A stretch of DNA of 64,000 nucleotides from Mytilisepta virgata (GCA_028015205.1 CM051521.1:89380513-89444512), one strand, 5' to 3'. Numbered from the stretch's first letter, positions 12,601 through 22,289 are shown. Notes: a model not told the origin generated them from the sequence alone. A program made the numbers and translations.

Positions 12601-15600
12601 AGTTTAAAATAACCAGCTCAGACCTATCCTAAAATTTGCAAAACCAGTATTTTAAAAGAAAATCATCCACTTTGTGCATTTTTGATGCTTCAAAGTGAAG
12701 TAATACTTTATTGGATAAAATTTCATAGCTGGGCAGATACTTAAAAGTTGGTTGACCTGGAGGAAACAGTTTATTCAGACTGCCACTGGTAAATGGGGAC
12801 AGCTCAAGTTGTCTGTAATTTAGCCTTGCACCTATTTACCTTCAACAATACTTTCTGGAAGATGTTTTTCAGAATTTTAGAATTTTTTATGTGAAAATAT
12901 TTGCATTATTGCTTTTAAAATAATGAAAGTATAAAATTTCATAACTTTTTAAAAAGGAAATCTTATTATTTATGCTTTCTGAAATAAGAATGTCACAAGT
13001 TCAAAGTAGTCAGTAAGTGTAAACAGATTACTATGATTAGGTCATCACTTTGTCAAAAAAAGTAAATTTGATGTCAGTTATGCTTTCTGTATAGATATAT
13101 ACCAAACTGCCATATAAATTTTTTCCTTGACCTAATGGTTTTTTAACCTCTGTGGCCAAAAGGTCTAGGTACTTTATAACTACAGTTGATCACTAGCCAG
13201 CAGCTTTAAGGTTGAGAATTTGAATTCAACTTACGGCAAGGTGTGTTTGACTTTGATCTTCATTGACAAGAATTGCCAGTATTCCTGTCAAAGGTGTAGT
13301 TGTTCTCTCAAGGTACTGCTGTAGCAGCAGTGAAAAAACTAGCCACTGAACTGAACATTTGTTGAAAATTTGAATATTGTGACGTGATTTTTTTTCTTCA
13401 TTATTGGTGAAGTTTTGAACAATTATCAAGATTCTTACAGAATAATAATAACCTTATATTTCCAAATTACACAGCAAAGAAACAAAGAAATGAAGAAAAT
13501 GGTCGGACCATGAAATTCACATGTATATGAGTGTCCTTAACTTCCTTCTCTCCGTGTTATTGTCTAGCAGTCATTAGAAAAGCAATGATTAGGTATTTTT
13601 ATAAATATCTGTAAACTGAGTTTTAAAAGTACTGTGTTTATACATCAATTGTGTTAAACTTGATCACATTTTCATTCTTTATATCTACTTTCCTGTGTTG
13701 TCTGTCTGTATAGAATAGAGAATGGAAACGGGGAATGTGTCAAAGAGACAACAACCCGACAAAAGAGCAGAAAACATGTACATGTATGTATAGTTACCTG
13801 TAACAAGGAACCAAACTTTTTTCAGGCCAGAAAAGTACTATTGACAATGTTTACCACATCCTTTAAAACTACACGGAAGGCAGTCATTAAAAAGGTTAAA
13901 GAGGAGGCCAACATGGATCTAACTGAAAATGATGCTAAACTTATTTTAAGTGTAAGTACTTAATACAGCTATTCTGAATTGAATTGTACATTTATAGAGA
14001 CCCAGAAGTATTTTATGCAGTAAAAAATTAGTGAGTTATCTCTCTTGTCTAATTTGAGATATTCTAAGTGGTCGCAGCCATATAGTTTTACCCTTATTCG
14101 TCATTCCATCATTCCACAATGAACAGTTATACAGACTTTTTTCTAAATGCCTTCAGATATTGAGCTGATTTTTGGTTTGTGAGACTACCATGATGAGTTA
14201 CAGATTGAGTTTACGTTTTGTTCTGCTCTGCTGATTTCTTTCCGAAATTGAAAATTTCATGAAAATAACACCATGGCCAGGTTACATGAAGTGAAATCCG
14301 GGTTATAGTATGGTGAATGTCCGGTGTGCTGGTGGGCGGATGGGTGGGAAAAGTAGGGTACCTATTTTGTGTAATCAGAGTCTTCAAACTTAGTAGAATG
14401 TTTGTATATATATTGGACATTTGTATTTCCTATTATGGATACATTTGGAAATTGCAGAATTTCCGCATTGTGAAACTTAGTCAGTTTTTAGCAACATTCT
14501 TACATTCTTTAAAGAGGGTACCTATTTTATGTAATCAACTCCTCCTACAGTTTCAACCCAGAGTCTTTAAAGTTGATAGAATGTTTGTATATATATTGGA
14601 CATGTGTACTTCATATTATGGATACATTTTGAACATTTTTGCGGAATTTACAGATTGTGAAACTTAGTCAATTTTTAGCAACATTCTTTAAGGAGGGTAC
14701 CTATTTTATGTAATCAACTTCTCCTACAGTTTTCAATCCAGAGTCTTCAAACTTGGTAGAATGTTTGTATATATATTGGACATATGCACCTCCTATTAGG
14801 AACACTTTTGCAGAATTCCCAGTTGCTGTAACATTACATATTCTTATAGTCTTCCTTTCATCAATTACAATAACATTTACAAATTTCCACTCCTTAGTCA
14901 TTGTTAAGTAATATAACCCGGCCATTTGATTCTTTGACCCATTTTTATTACTTGAAAATGTGACCATTCTTAGCCCCTAAAAAATGTGTGTTTAAATTTG
15001 ATACTTATAAAAATTATGGTAGCTAGGAAGGTAAAAGTTTTTTTCGTATTTTGTTGCACTTCTCTATCTTCTCTCTATGGAGAAAAAATGGAGTTTTATT
15101 ATGTCAAATATAACAAGAATTAGAGTTGGTAGGGAAATCCTTAAATACAATTACAATGCATTATAGTAAAAATATAAAAGCTGAGGTGGGCAGTGTTTTT
15201 TCTTCCCTTTTTTAATTTCTTTTGATGTAAAAATATATATTGTTTTTGTCAAAATGTTCAATAAACAAACTGGGACCAGGGACAAATTTATCTGCCTAAA
15301 TTATTGATACATAATTTGTCTGATTTTAATCTGATAACAATTAAATCTTCATTGCACCAATGATATTGAAGATCTGACAAGATACTGTTAGATTGATCTG
15401 ATTAAAAAACAATTATCAACTACATCTACAATATACTACCTGTCCAGTTGTTAAGAACTATAAAATTAAATTAAATTGTCATTATTTTGAGGTACAGAAA
15501 ATTTGTTGAAATAACTCTTTTATAATATGTAATTTTTTGACAATTCTTGTTACAATATAAAAAAAAAAAAATTTTCCCATTAACACATTTTAACATGGTA

Positions 15601-18600
15601 AGATAATTTATATACTATTTCCATATTTGGTTTGTTATTTAAAGATCATAAGGTCAAAATTTGATAGGAAGAAGGTAACAACAGAAAAATTTATGTTTAG
15701 TTTATGAGAACAGATTTATAACAGGAATATAACGTATTATTGTGTGTGGAAATCTTCCTTAGTGATAAAAAGGTTTGAACAAGAGGTTATGTATGACAAC
15801 TTCAAATATTAAAAATATACAGTATTTTATATCTATAAGGAAAATTTGAATTCTTTTAACAACAAAGTATTTAAAATTTTAAAGGCTTTTGTCATCACTT
15901 GTCGTCCGTCCGTCAACATTTCATAAAAAGATCTTCTCCTCTGAAACCACTGAGCGGATTCAAACCAAACTTGGACTGATTCATCTTTAGAGTGTCTTGA
16001 TTAAAGTTTGTGATTTTTATACCCGTTGTTGATTCAAAATGGCCACTTGGACTAAAAATAGAACATAGGGGCTGTCTGTCAACAGTTCACAATAAGATCT
16101 TCTTCTCTGAAACCACTGACCCTATTGAAGCCAAACTTGGTTGATGCATATATAGGGTGTCTAGATTAAAGTTTGTGATTTTTGTATCAGTGGTTCATTC
16201 AAAATGGTTGCTTGGGCTAAAAATAGAACATAGGCGTATGAGCATGTTTTTTGCTTAAATATCATGATCTATCACCAAAACAGAAAAAACCATTACTTAA
16301 AAATGATCAGAATGCAAAGTTTTAACTTTCATTCATTTGGTCCAAAATTGTCAGTTGCCGTCCTATACCAGTTATAGCCCTTAAATGACATTTTTTATAC
16401 GTTTTTGATGAATTTTGCTTTTTTCTTGAAAACTATAATATATAGAGAGAAACTAAACTATGAAATTGTCAAGCATGGTAAGATCTACAAATGCTGTAAC
16501 ATGACCAATATCAACAATCAATTCCTATAGGAGTTATTGCCCTTAAATGACAATTTTTAGTCTATTTTTGGGAATTTTTTTTTTTTTTTAACTTTTAATA
16601 GAGAGAAACTGTAAACTATAAAATTGTTAAGCATGATAAATCTACAATGTAGCATGAGCGATATTGTCTTTCAATTCCTGTAGGAGTTATTGCATAAAAC
16701 CCTATGGGAAAATCACTAAAAGATCTTTTTGTCTGGAATCTGTTGGATAATTTAAGCCAAATTGGGCAGCAATTGTCCTTAGGTTGATGTCTTCTTATAG
16801 AATTAAGTCTAATAAGATGGTTTGGCAACCAAAGATTAACTCAGGTGTTCAGGTGAGCGATACAGGCTCCTGTGAGCCTCTGGTTTCTGGTGTCATTAAG
16901 TGTTTTTTTATTGTTTAATGTTTGTTTAGTTGGAGTTTTATGCCGTTTTCAGCACATTTGGCTATTAAGGGGTGGCCAGTTTTTATTGGTGGAGGAAACC
17001 GTAGTACCTGGAGAGAATAACCGACCTTCAGTAGGAAATTGGCAATCCTTGTCAATTAAGATCAGAGCCGAACACACCTCGTCACAAAGATTTGAACTCA
17101 CAAAGGGGACTTTATTCATAAAAAAGGGGGGATTTTCCAGTTTTTGGACTACTCAAAAATGCTTGAGCAATTTTAATGAAACTTTGGTGAATTGTTGTCG
17201 TCCGCGTAAACTTTTACTTTAAAGATGTTCTCTGAAATGACTGGGCCAATTGGGACCAAACTTTGATGGTCCTTGGGTGGCCCCTTTCCAAAATTGTGTC
17301 CAGCATCCCCGACTTCCAACCGACATGGCTGCTGTTACTAAAAATAGATAGAGGCTCACTTGAGCATTTCTATTAGCCCATTGGAAAATATCAGGTCTGT
17401 TGTATCCACATGGCTGTTAAAACAAGAAGATTTTTGAAACATTGAGTCCTGTTTTAACTTTGTCCCACGGTGGTGGCCATCTTGGATTTCAAATCTGCAC
17501 CAAAATTACAGATTTGGTAGAGGACTATCTAAGGAACATTCCTGCAAAGTAGAAGTTTTAGTTTGTTTGTTTGTTTAGTTGGGGTTTTACGCCATTTTCA
17601 TCACATTTGGCTATTTCACGGCATCCGTTTTTTTTTGGTGGAGAAAGCCAGAGTACCCGGAGAGAACCACGACCTTCGGTAGGAAAATTGGCAATACTTG
17701 ACCTGGCCCAAAGGGTTATGAGCTTATGCCATCACTTGGTGTCCGTCGTCATAAACCATTTCAAGGATCTTCTCCTCGGAAACTAATGGATCAAATACTT
17801 CAAAACTTTAAGTGAATGTTACTTAGGGTATATAGTTTATAAATTATATCCATAATCAAACATGACCGCCATTGCTAAAAATAGAACATAAGGGTAAAAT
17901 ATCTCAAAAACTAAGCATTTACAGCAAAACTGACTGAGGTCAAAATGTTCATCAGGTCAAAATCTACCAGCCATGAAATTTTCTGACGAATCGGTGAACC
18001 CTTTGTTGGGTTATTGCCCTTGAATTGTTAATTTTAAGGAAATTTTGCAGTTTTAGGTTATTATCTTGAATATTATTATAGATAAAGACAAACTGTAAAC
18101 AGCCAAAATGTTCCACAAAGTAAGATCTACCAATAAGTCAGCATAACCAAAATCATTGATTGCCCCCTAATAGGAGTTTTTGCCCTTTAAAGACGGCATC
18201 CAGTGTAAACTTTCCTTTAAAGATCTTTTCATCTGAAACCACTGGGCCAATTGGGACCAAACTTTGATGGAATAGTCCTTGGATGGCTCCTTTCCAAAAT
18301 TATGTCCGGCATCCCCGACTTCCAACCGACATGGCTGCTGTTACTAAAAATAGGAAAAAGGAAGATGAATTTCAAAAATCTTCTTCTGTGAAACTACAAG
18401 GCCAGTTGGAACCAAACTTGGCAGTAATGGTCATTAGGAGGTTCTCTTTCAGAATTATGTCCGATAACCCAGGACTGTTCACCAAAATGACCAACACAGC
18501 CGAACCAGACTAGGCAGCAATGGTTCTTAGGAGATCCTCTTTCAGAAATATGTCCGATTTTGTGGACTGTGAACCAAGATGGCCACCACAGCCAAACTTA

Positions 18601-21600
18601 GTTTAACATAGGACCCTATGGGAAATTCACTCAAAAACCTTGTCTGAAACAACTAAGCCAATTAGAACTAGACTTGGTAGCAAAGGTCCTTAGATGGTCC
18701 TCTTTAAGAGATTTGTCTGATGACCAGGACTGTCGACCAAGGCGACCGCCACAGCTGAACTTAGTTTAACATAAGGCCCTATGGGAAAATTCATTAAAAA
18801 ATCTTCTTGTCTGAAACCATTTGACATATTGGAACCAAAATTGGCAGCAATGGTATTAAGGAGGTCCTCTTTCAGAAATGTGTCCGATTTCATAGACTGT
18901 GAACAAAGATGGCCACCACAGCTGAACTTAGTTTAACATAGGACCCTATGGGAAATTCACTCAAAAATCTTCTTGTATGAAACCACTTAGCCAGTTGGAA
19001 CAAAACTTAGCAGTTCTGGTCCTTAGATGGTTTTCTTTTAGAAATATTTCCATTGACCTGGACTGTCAACTAAGATGACTGCCATAGCTGAACTTATTTT
19101 AAGGTGGGACGTTACCAAATGACGTTACTTCAAGAGTTATCGATTTTTTTAGAATTTGATAAAATGATGGTATAAACAGAGGATTATGCAAGGTTTTATG
19201 AGTTTATTATATGAAAAAATTATTAATACTTCGATTTATTATCATTTTTATTTGCCAATATTAAACATTCATATAAAGAGATCTAATCTGAATAATCGGA
19301 ACCAACATCCATGTATCCAGAAACTGACCCTACACCAAATGTATTTGTTGTTCACTATTCTCTACCAAATATTACAGAGAATTAACTGTTTTAAATTGTA
19401 ATTCTCTACTTAATATTAAAAGGAACTATGTCTAAGAAGGAAAGGTAAGAGTGTATGTCTTTTTTACTGCAAAAGTTCTGTTTATGAAGATGGTTAGAAA
19501 ATATCACAATAACTTTACATGTAAAATTCTTGTTCAGGAAAATTACAGGGCTTGCGGAAAATCTCTATCTTCTTTGTAAAAGAGCGATTTACTTGATTCA
19601 AAAATAGTGAGCCGGTGTCGCACTCACAGAAACGACAGAATAAAACCATAATAGATAAATGTAATCAACACATTCTTGTTGTTTTGGATACCCTTCCAAT
19701 ATTAAACTTTAAATACACAAATAGACAGTCAAGAAATTCAAGATGGCCACAACATCCGGGCTTAGTTTAACATTGGACCGTATGGGGAAATTTGTACAAA
19801 GGTCTTCTTGTCAGAAAGTACCAAGCCAATTGAAATGTGTTTATATCAAAGTAGCATTGGATGAACCTCTACAAAACATACGTTTTTTGTGCTGATCGAA
19901 AATTCAAGATGGCTGCCACAGCCGGACTTAGTTTAACATTGGATCCTATGGGGAAATTTGTACAAAGGTCTTCTTGTCAGAAACTGAGCCAATTGAATTA
20001 ATTTGTTGCATGAATGATCTTTGGATAAACCTCTACATAAGATATGTTTTTTGTGCCGATCAGAAATTCAAGATGGCCACCACACCCGGACTTACATAGA
20101 TAGATGCTACAAAATTTATGTTTTCATGCTGATCAGAATCCAAGCTACAAATGTTGCTGCCCCAGCTGGACTTTAACATTTTTAACCTTGGACACTGGAT
20201 TAATTCTTTATATATCTTATCTAGAACCACTGGACACGGTGAACAATTCCTTACAGATATTAGATAGAAGTGCTTTGTCATTTGTGGTCACTTAAAATCC
20301 AGGTGAGCGATTCAAGCTCCATGGAGCCTCTGGTTATGCGTCCATACCACTTTCAAGTCAATTTCACTAAAAAACAATAACGGTGATCCCCCTTTTTCTT
20401 CATACCAAAGGATTCAGAATTACCATAAAAATATTTTGTTAGTTTTTGGTCCAAATCTTTACATATCTACATGTAGTGTTTCATTTCCTTGGTTGAACGG
20501 GAATGATTCTTTAAAAAAATTGTCATTTTACATTATGTCTATGTAAATTTCCTGCCAAAATTGTAATTTTTAAAACCAAAATGCGAGAAAATAAAGACAG
20601 TGATCCCCATTTTTTATTTCATATTTTGATGAAGCTCAATAGTAGCTATATTTATGCAAAATATTTTGCAAATTTAAATATATTTGGTTTCTTATTGTCC
20701 CACCATTCTCATCGAGTGAGATAATGACGTCAACTAAATTGATGTGACGTTTGTATTCAAACAGTTTAATTTTCTCCCATTTCAACAATTTCACGTCTGT
20801 ATATCTCGCTTCTATGAACGGTTACCCCTATTTTTCTATACATGGAAAGATTTGCAGTTTCCTCATGATTCTTATGGTAGTTTTTTGTCAGATAAAAATA
20901 CTTGTACACAAGTCAATATAAGTTACAAGCGAAATCATGTTCGAAATTATATCAGTTTTACTATATAACTTTGTTAATTTCCCGCCATTTTCGGATTTTC
21001 AAAGGTTGCACTCCACAAATTAATAGTACCATTTTCTATGTGAAGTGAGCTAACAAATGTCATGGTCTTGTGCCATCTTCAGAGTAAATAATACCCATAT
21101 ACATATATATATATTCTGAAAGGCCATTATGTTAGCATTGTTTCAATCATGATAAAATAAATAAAAAATATCCATGGAAACCTAGTTGGTACAGCAACAT
21201 TTCAAAAATTGTCATAAAAAAAGCTTTAAAAATGTTAAATTTCACTCCACTTCGGCTTAAAATTGAGGTCTGATGCAGCGTTTCAATCCAATTGAGACTT
21301 AATTTTTCAGATTCTGCATAAAATTCCATTACATATGTGGGAAAAAAAAGGTTTACTTTTCCGGCTCTTTTTTTCGCAATTTAACTTACCAGTGCAGGTG
21401 CCGATTATCACTGTCAAAGTTTTACACACCACATGTCAATTCACAAGTCCCAGTTTATGACCTCCCATTACTTGTCAGAAGCAAAATCAGTTAATGTTTT
21501 CGTATTTTTTAAAACTTAAATCTATCCTCTTTCAGTCAATATTACAATTTTGAGGTTAAGACATTTATTATTTATCTATCATGTAGTCAAACTTTACCAA

Positions 21601-22122
21601 CTCTAATAATTAATAAAATTCTGGGGGTGCATTTCTCCGAAACTAAGATAATTAGTGGAGTGTAACCAAAGTAGAAAAACCAATAAAAAATGGACGGTGA
21701 TCCCCATTTTTCATTTTATATTTCGATGAAGGTTATCAAGCTCTGCCAACAGGAAAAATATTTTCAAAATATTTTGATAGTCAATTTGGTATCGTCCCAC
21801 CTTAACATAGAACCCTATAGAAAAATCAGCCAAATTGACTGCAACACTTCAATTTTTAGTCCTGCTCAAGGTGAAAAGTTAAATCCAGGTGAGCAATACA
21901 GGCTCTTGAGAGCCTCTTGTTATGGTAGTAATACTTGAAAGAAAATCAATTGACTTTTTTCAGGCCAAAAACCTTATATTTTGCATTTGTCATATTATGC
22001 TATTCTCTGCAAAGCCTTTAATGTTACTAATATTTAGAGTTGATATTTTTCAGGATTATTGTGTAAATAAAGGAAAGGGAGCGACATGGTACCTTAAGGG
22101 AACACTGGTTACAGACTCATGA
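494..22122 (+). CDS. POLR3E: DNA-directed RNA polymerase III subunit RPC5 (5' incomplete, 15 exons)
   Basis: Subunit of nuclear RNA polymerase III, which makes tRNA, 5S and U6 RNA; RPC5 pairs with RPC4 in a TFIIF-like heterodimer. Exons: 494-612, 1274-1356, 1711-1824, 2385-2548, 2829-2953, 3699-3790, 4602-4722, 5752-5833, 6455-6514, 7213-7316, 8879-8988, 11382-11851, 12234-12299, 13826-13951, 22054-22122. They sum to 1905 nt (634 codons plus TGA), phases agree at every junction and all introns are GT..AG. Family-typical stretches seen: SKGEQIALNVDG, GELHLTPLNGVVQMRPSF, YLDKADEK, SSQDE, PSNVLSLIQLRTMPLADQ, ILYSKEG..SPHSGV, CGWEF and C-terminal ATWYLKGT. The last four exons carry the metazoan C-terminal winged-helix extension. 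About 40 N-terminal codons lie upstream; the total (~675) is slightly shorter than vertebrate RPC5 (about 700), mainly in the low-complexity linker of exon 12. Confidence 0.95.
1274..1356 (+). CDS. POLR3E: POLR3E exon b
   Basis: Acceptor TTTCAG, donor G|GTAATA. Encodes DKMDKQVLTSAPCGGDVGRY, matching the KLMDKQ..SS..TSRYA region of RPC5; ends one base into the Gly codon of GELHLTPL. Confidence 0.92.
1711..1824 (+). CDS. POLR3E: POLR3E exon c
   Basis: Acceptor TGTGTAG, donor CAG|GTATTT. Encodes GELHLTPLNGVVQMRPSF and YLDKADEK, among the best-conserved blocks of RPC5, which forms the dimerisation barrel with RPC4. Confidence 0.95.
2385..2548 (+). CDS. POLR3E: POLR3E exon d
   Basis: Acceptor GGATAG, donor AAT|GTATGT. 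Encodes the acidic SSQDEEDEAKP stretch followed by VTMKFARQETEEAKARRLRS and a YLQKKRDEESW block typical of RPC5. Confidence 0.94.
2829..2953 (+). CDS. POLR3E: POLR3E exon e
   Basis: Acceptor ATTTTCAG, donor AG|GTATAT. Encodes SSLAENERSQLYAS and the EYLRILIPPSNETE block; RPC5 proteins have EYLMMLMPPS at this point. Confidence 0.92.
3699..3790 (+). CDS. POLR3E: POLR3E exon f
   Basis: Acceptor ATTCCAG, donor G|GTAGGG. Encodes PSNVLSLIQLRTMPLADQ, nearly identical to vertebrate RPC5 here. Confidence 0.95.
4602..4722 (+). CDS. POLR3E: POLR3E exon g
   Basis: Acceptor CTTTTCAG, donor AG|GTAAGG. Encodes AKVITFSQLMTLLPQGTDPG and QQVAVLVQGCWVVKR, corresponding to the LMSLLG and VAMLVQGNWVVKS blocks. 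Confidence 0.94.
5752..5833 (+). CDS. POLR3E: POLR3E exon h
   Basis: Acceptor ATTACAG, donor GTG|GTATGT. Encodes SEILYSKEGCSPHSGVSNEH followed by GRDYV, the most recognisable winged-helix signature of the family. Confidence 0.94.
6455..6514 (+). CDS. POLR3E: POLR3E exon i
   Basis: A 60-nt exon, acceptor ATTACAG, donor AAG|GTAATA. Encodes MWRFTQSRVVTRKDIASIVK, matching MWKFTQSRWVVRKEVATVTK. Confidence 0.93.
7213..7316 (+). CDS. POLR3E: POLR3E exon j
   Basis: Acceptor TTTGCCAG, donor AG|GTAAGA. Encodes LPAEDVKDILEQMSRIRANC followed by GWEFLFQFD, matching AEDVKDFLEHMAVVRINKGWEF. Confidence 0.93.
7566..8869 (+). repeat. family A repeat, copy A1
   Basis: Starts TTTTTAGCTCACCTGGCC with a 5' hairpin (AGCTCACCTGGCC / GGCCATGTGAGCT) followed by a CGTCGTC-rich stretch. 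It ends CCAGGTGAGC, then a short palindrome (AGGCTCTTGAGAGCCT) and CTTGTT. The interior contains two partial copies of a unit with CTTCTCCTCTGAAACTACT and ATGGCC..ACTAAAAATAGAACATA. At least eight related copies occur in the window. Confidence 0.85.
8879..8988 (+). CDS. POLR3E: POLR3E exon k
   Basis: Acceptor TGTTTGCAG, donor AG|GTATTA. Encodes RNPEIVHRQKSFWDSKYQTL and the following basic stretch. A dispersed repeat ends about ten bases before the exon, so part of the polypyrimidine tract is repeat-derived. Confidence 0.9.
9071..10589 (-). mobile_element. complete Tc1/mariner-type transposon
   Basis: A 1519-bp element with perfect 25-bp terminal inverted repeats starting CTCTCTCAAAAAAGAAACGC (9071-9095 and 10565-10589), flanked by TA on both sides (9069-9070, 10590-10591), the target duplication of the Tc1/mariner group. 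It lies antisense in POLR3E intron 11 and carries one intact transposase gene, with 184 bp between the TGA and one end and 327 bp between the ATG and the other. Identical ends, an uninterrupted gene and a base composition richer in G+C than the flanks suggest recent arrival. Confidence 0.95.
9255..10262 (-). CDS. Tc1-like DD34E transposase
   Basis: 335 residues, the normal Tc1 transposase length, with no frameshift. N-terminal paired-like helix-turn-helix (VTYNVHRSTISRLWGRYLQ, about residues 27-46), then a GRPR motif (RPRSGRPR) joining to a second DNA-binding helix region (ISAQTVRNRL). The catalytic triad is present: Asp in VWFSDESRF, Asp in QHDNARPHTA and Glu in SPDLNPIEHLWDEV, with exactly 34 residues between the second Asp and the Glu (DD34E). 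A glycine-rich GGGSVMMW segment lies between the first two acids, as is usual. Expected to act in the nucleus by cut-and-paste at TA. The ATG is followed by PRLD; the gene is on the opposite strand to POLR3E. Nothing in the sequence indicates inactivation. Confidence 0.96.
   Translation of the reverse strand: MPRLDAATRNIAIGRLEAGESQNAVAVTYNVHRSTISRLWGRYLQLGTTTDRPRSGRPRVTTRAQDRYIRLFHLRNRTIAATETAVNVPGLRRISAQTVRNRLRSHGLRARRPYFGATLRRQHRRTRVRWCTTVRAWNLQNWRRVWFSDESRFQLEKRDGRIRVYRRRNERFAQNCVVERDNFGGGSVMMWAAISYARNTQLIHIQGNLNAVRYRDEILRPHLLPVIDIRREIFQHDNARPHTARVTVDFLEQQNVNVIRWPSRSPDLNPIEHLWDEVDRRVRQRQPPPQNLQQLQQALQFEWQRIPRVRTQRLIQSMPRRVGAVLQANGGHTRY
10758..11200 (+). repeat. diverged dispersed repeat, copy 1
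   Basis: Starts with GGGTCATTTTCAAAAAG. The part from about 10815 matches, in reverse complement, 45930-46297: shared pieces include GACAGTTTTT, TTTGGTTCTGAATGT, CAAATTGACCCAAA and GTTAAAATAAAAAT. It sits in POLR3E intron 11. No coding content recognised. Confidence 0.7.
11382..11851 (+). CDS. POLR3E: POLR3E exon l (linker plus winged helix)
   Basis: The largest exon (470 nt). A basic start (PSRRRRNSSKGSPKRKR, a plausible nuclear localisation signal) leads into a low-complexity acidic linker containing EPMEI, and then a domain with FVCEKLQSRFVLSVSELRRL and LNTGVTDQMLEEAL that matches the RPC5 C-terminal winged helix (FVEATFQRQFVLTLSELKRL). Confidence 0.95.
12234..12299 (+). CDS. POLR3E: POLR3E exon m
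   Basis: A 66-nt exon, acceptor TTTAAG (an unusual AAG), donor CCT|GTAAGT. Encodes WPPGIPPEALYALTFTGDKL plus DP, the turn between the two C-terminal winged helices. Confidence 0.85.
13718..13775 (+). repeat. short mussel-type repeat fragment
   Basis: Contains GGGGAATGTGTCAAAGAGAC followed by AACAACCCGAC, a string I recognise from many mussel sequences. Fragment only; its boundaries are uncertain. Confidence 0.45.
13826..13951 (+). CDS. POLR3E: POLR3E exon n
   Basis: Acceptor TTTTCAG, donor AGT|GTAAGT. Encodes ARKVLLTMFTTSFKTTRKAV followed by a helix ending NDAKLILS, matching the RQVLLEIFSKNYRVRRNMI and KQEVDKVLKD segments of RPC5. A mussel-type repeat scrap at 13718-13775 lies just upstream in the intron. 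Confidence 0.92.
14352..14812 (+). repeat. ~160-180 bp tandem repeat, three copies
   Basis: Units start near 14355, 14516 and 14695 with GGGTACCTATTTTRTGTAAT. Each also has GTCTTYAAA..GAATGTTTGTATATATATTG followed by GACAT. In POLR3E intron 14; the unit plan resembles the array at 63.6 kb. The rest of the intron from 14820 to 15880 shows nothing recognisable. Confidence 0.75.
15882..16890 (+). repeat. family A repeat, copy A2 (5' truncated)
   Basis: Begins GCTTTTGTCATCACTTGTCG, has two CTTCTYCTCTGAAACCACTGA units and ACTAAAAATAGAACATA blocks, and ends CAGGTGAGCGATACAGGCTC, then CTGTGAGCCTCTGGTTT, the family 3' end. In POLR3E intron 14. Confidence 0.75.
16893..17100 (-). repeat. bivalve SINE-type element, copy 1
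   Basis: Read on the - strand it starts GTGAGTTCAAATCTTTGTGA (a tRNA B-box-like region), contains GGTTTCCTCCACCAATAAAA and ends ACTAAACAAACATTAAAC, an A-rich tail. Matches the second copy at 17556 and resembles the abundant bivalve SINE type that ends in GGCGTTAAAC-like sequence. Confidence 0.6.
17190..17545 (+). repeat. family A fragments between two SINE copies
   Basis: 17190-17390 has the GACCAAACTTTGATGG and ATGGCTGCTGTTACTAAAAA blocks also found in copies A3 and A7. 17400-17545 has GGTGGCCATCTTGG and related scraps in the opposite orientation. Confidence 0.6.
17556..17697 (-). repeat. bivalve SINE-type element, copy 2 (head lost)
   Basis: On the - strand: CCGAAGGTCGTGGTTCTCTC, then CGGGTACTCTGG, TGGCGTAAAAC and a clear AAAC-repeat tail (17559-17578 read in reverse). 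The head present in copy 1 is missing, and family A sequence starts directly at 17698. Confidence 0.6.
17698..19102 (+). repeat. family A repeat, copy A3, left part with ~166-bp tandem array
   Basis: Starts ACCTGGCCCAAAGGGTTATG followed by the CATCACTTGGTGTCCGTCGT head. From about 18365 it becomes a tandem array with unit marks near 18421, 18514, 18678, 18844 and 19010 (GGCAGCAATGG..TTAGGAGGTCCTC, ATGGCCGCCACAGC, TTAGTTTAACATAGGACCCT). It is cut at a TTAA by element D and resumes at 21806-21925. Confidence 0.8.
19103..21801. mobile_element. element D, TTAA-flanked non-autonomous DNA transposon
   Basis: Ends are inverted repeats: GGTGGGACGTTACCAAATGA at the left and, read inward on the other strand, GGTGGGACGATACCAAATTG at the right. 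Both sides are flanked by TTAA (19099-19102, 21802-21805), and the outside sequences join to restore the family A unit (ACTTATTTTAA|CATAGAACCCTAT). The interior holds a nested family A piece and three scattered GGTGATCCCC/AGTGATCCCC repeats. No transposase seen. The TTAA target suggests piggyBac- or Kolobok-type mobilisation. Confidence 0.75.
19725..20335 (+). repeat. family A repeat, copy A4, nested inside element D
   Basis: Three degenerate units (AATTCAAGATGGCC, CTTAGTTTAACATTGGAYC, AAAGGTCTTCTTGTCAGAAA) ending in the family 3' end CCAGGTGAGCGATTCAAGCT, then CCATGGAGCCTCTGGTTA. Confidence 0.7.
21806..21925 (+). repeat. family A repeat, copy A3, right part
   Basis: Continues the unit broken by element D (CATAGAACCCTATAG) and ends AAATCCAGGTGAGCAATACA, then GGCTCTTGAGAGCCTCTTGTTA.. 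as in the other copies. Ends 128 bp before the POLR3E terminal exon. Confidence 0.75.
22054..22122 (+). CDS. POLR3E: POLR3E terminal exon
   Basis: Acceptor TTTTTCAG. Encodes DYCVNKGKGATWYLKGTLVT followed by DS and TGA; vertebrate RPC5 ends similarly (YGGMWYLKGT). It lies 8.1 kb beyond the previous exon across a repeat-filled intron. Confidence 0.93.
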   Translation, partial: DYCVNKGKGATWYLKGTLVTDS

Positions 22123-22289
22123 CAAACAGAAATACACTAGAAAATTATTGGCTGTGCCATGCTAGTTTGAAATTTCGCTGTAGATGACCACTGATAGAAA
22201 AGGAACAACTTCCTGGTTTTACTTGTACATCTGCAGCTTGCAATATTGTTTATCATGAAATTAAATTGTACATGTCTTTTTAAGTCTAT

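Noticed and set aside
18690..18893. - strand open frames in family A arrays (for example GFRQEDFLMNFPIG..KLSSAVA), also at 34906-35377 and 35717-35926
   Set aside because: The frames arise because tandem units lack stops in that frame; related peptides recur once per unit in every array. They are repeat by-products, not a protein family.
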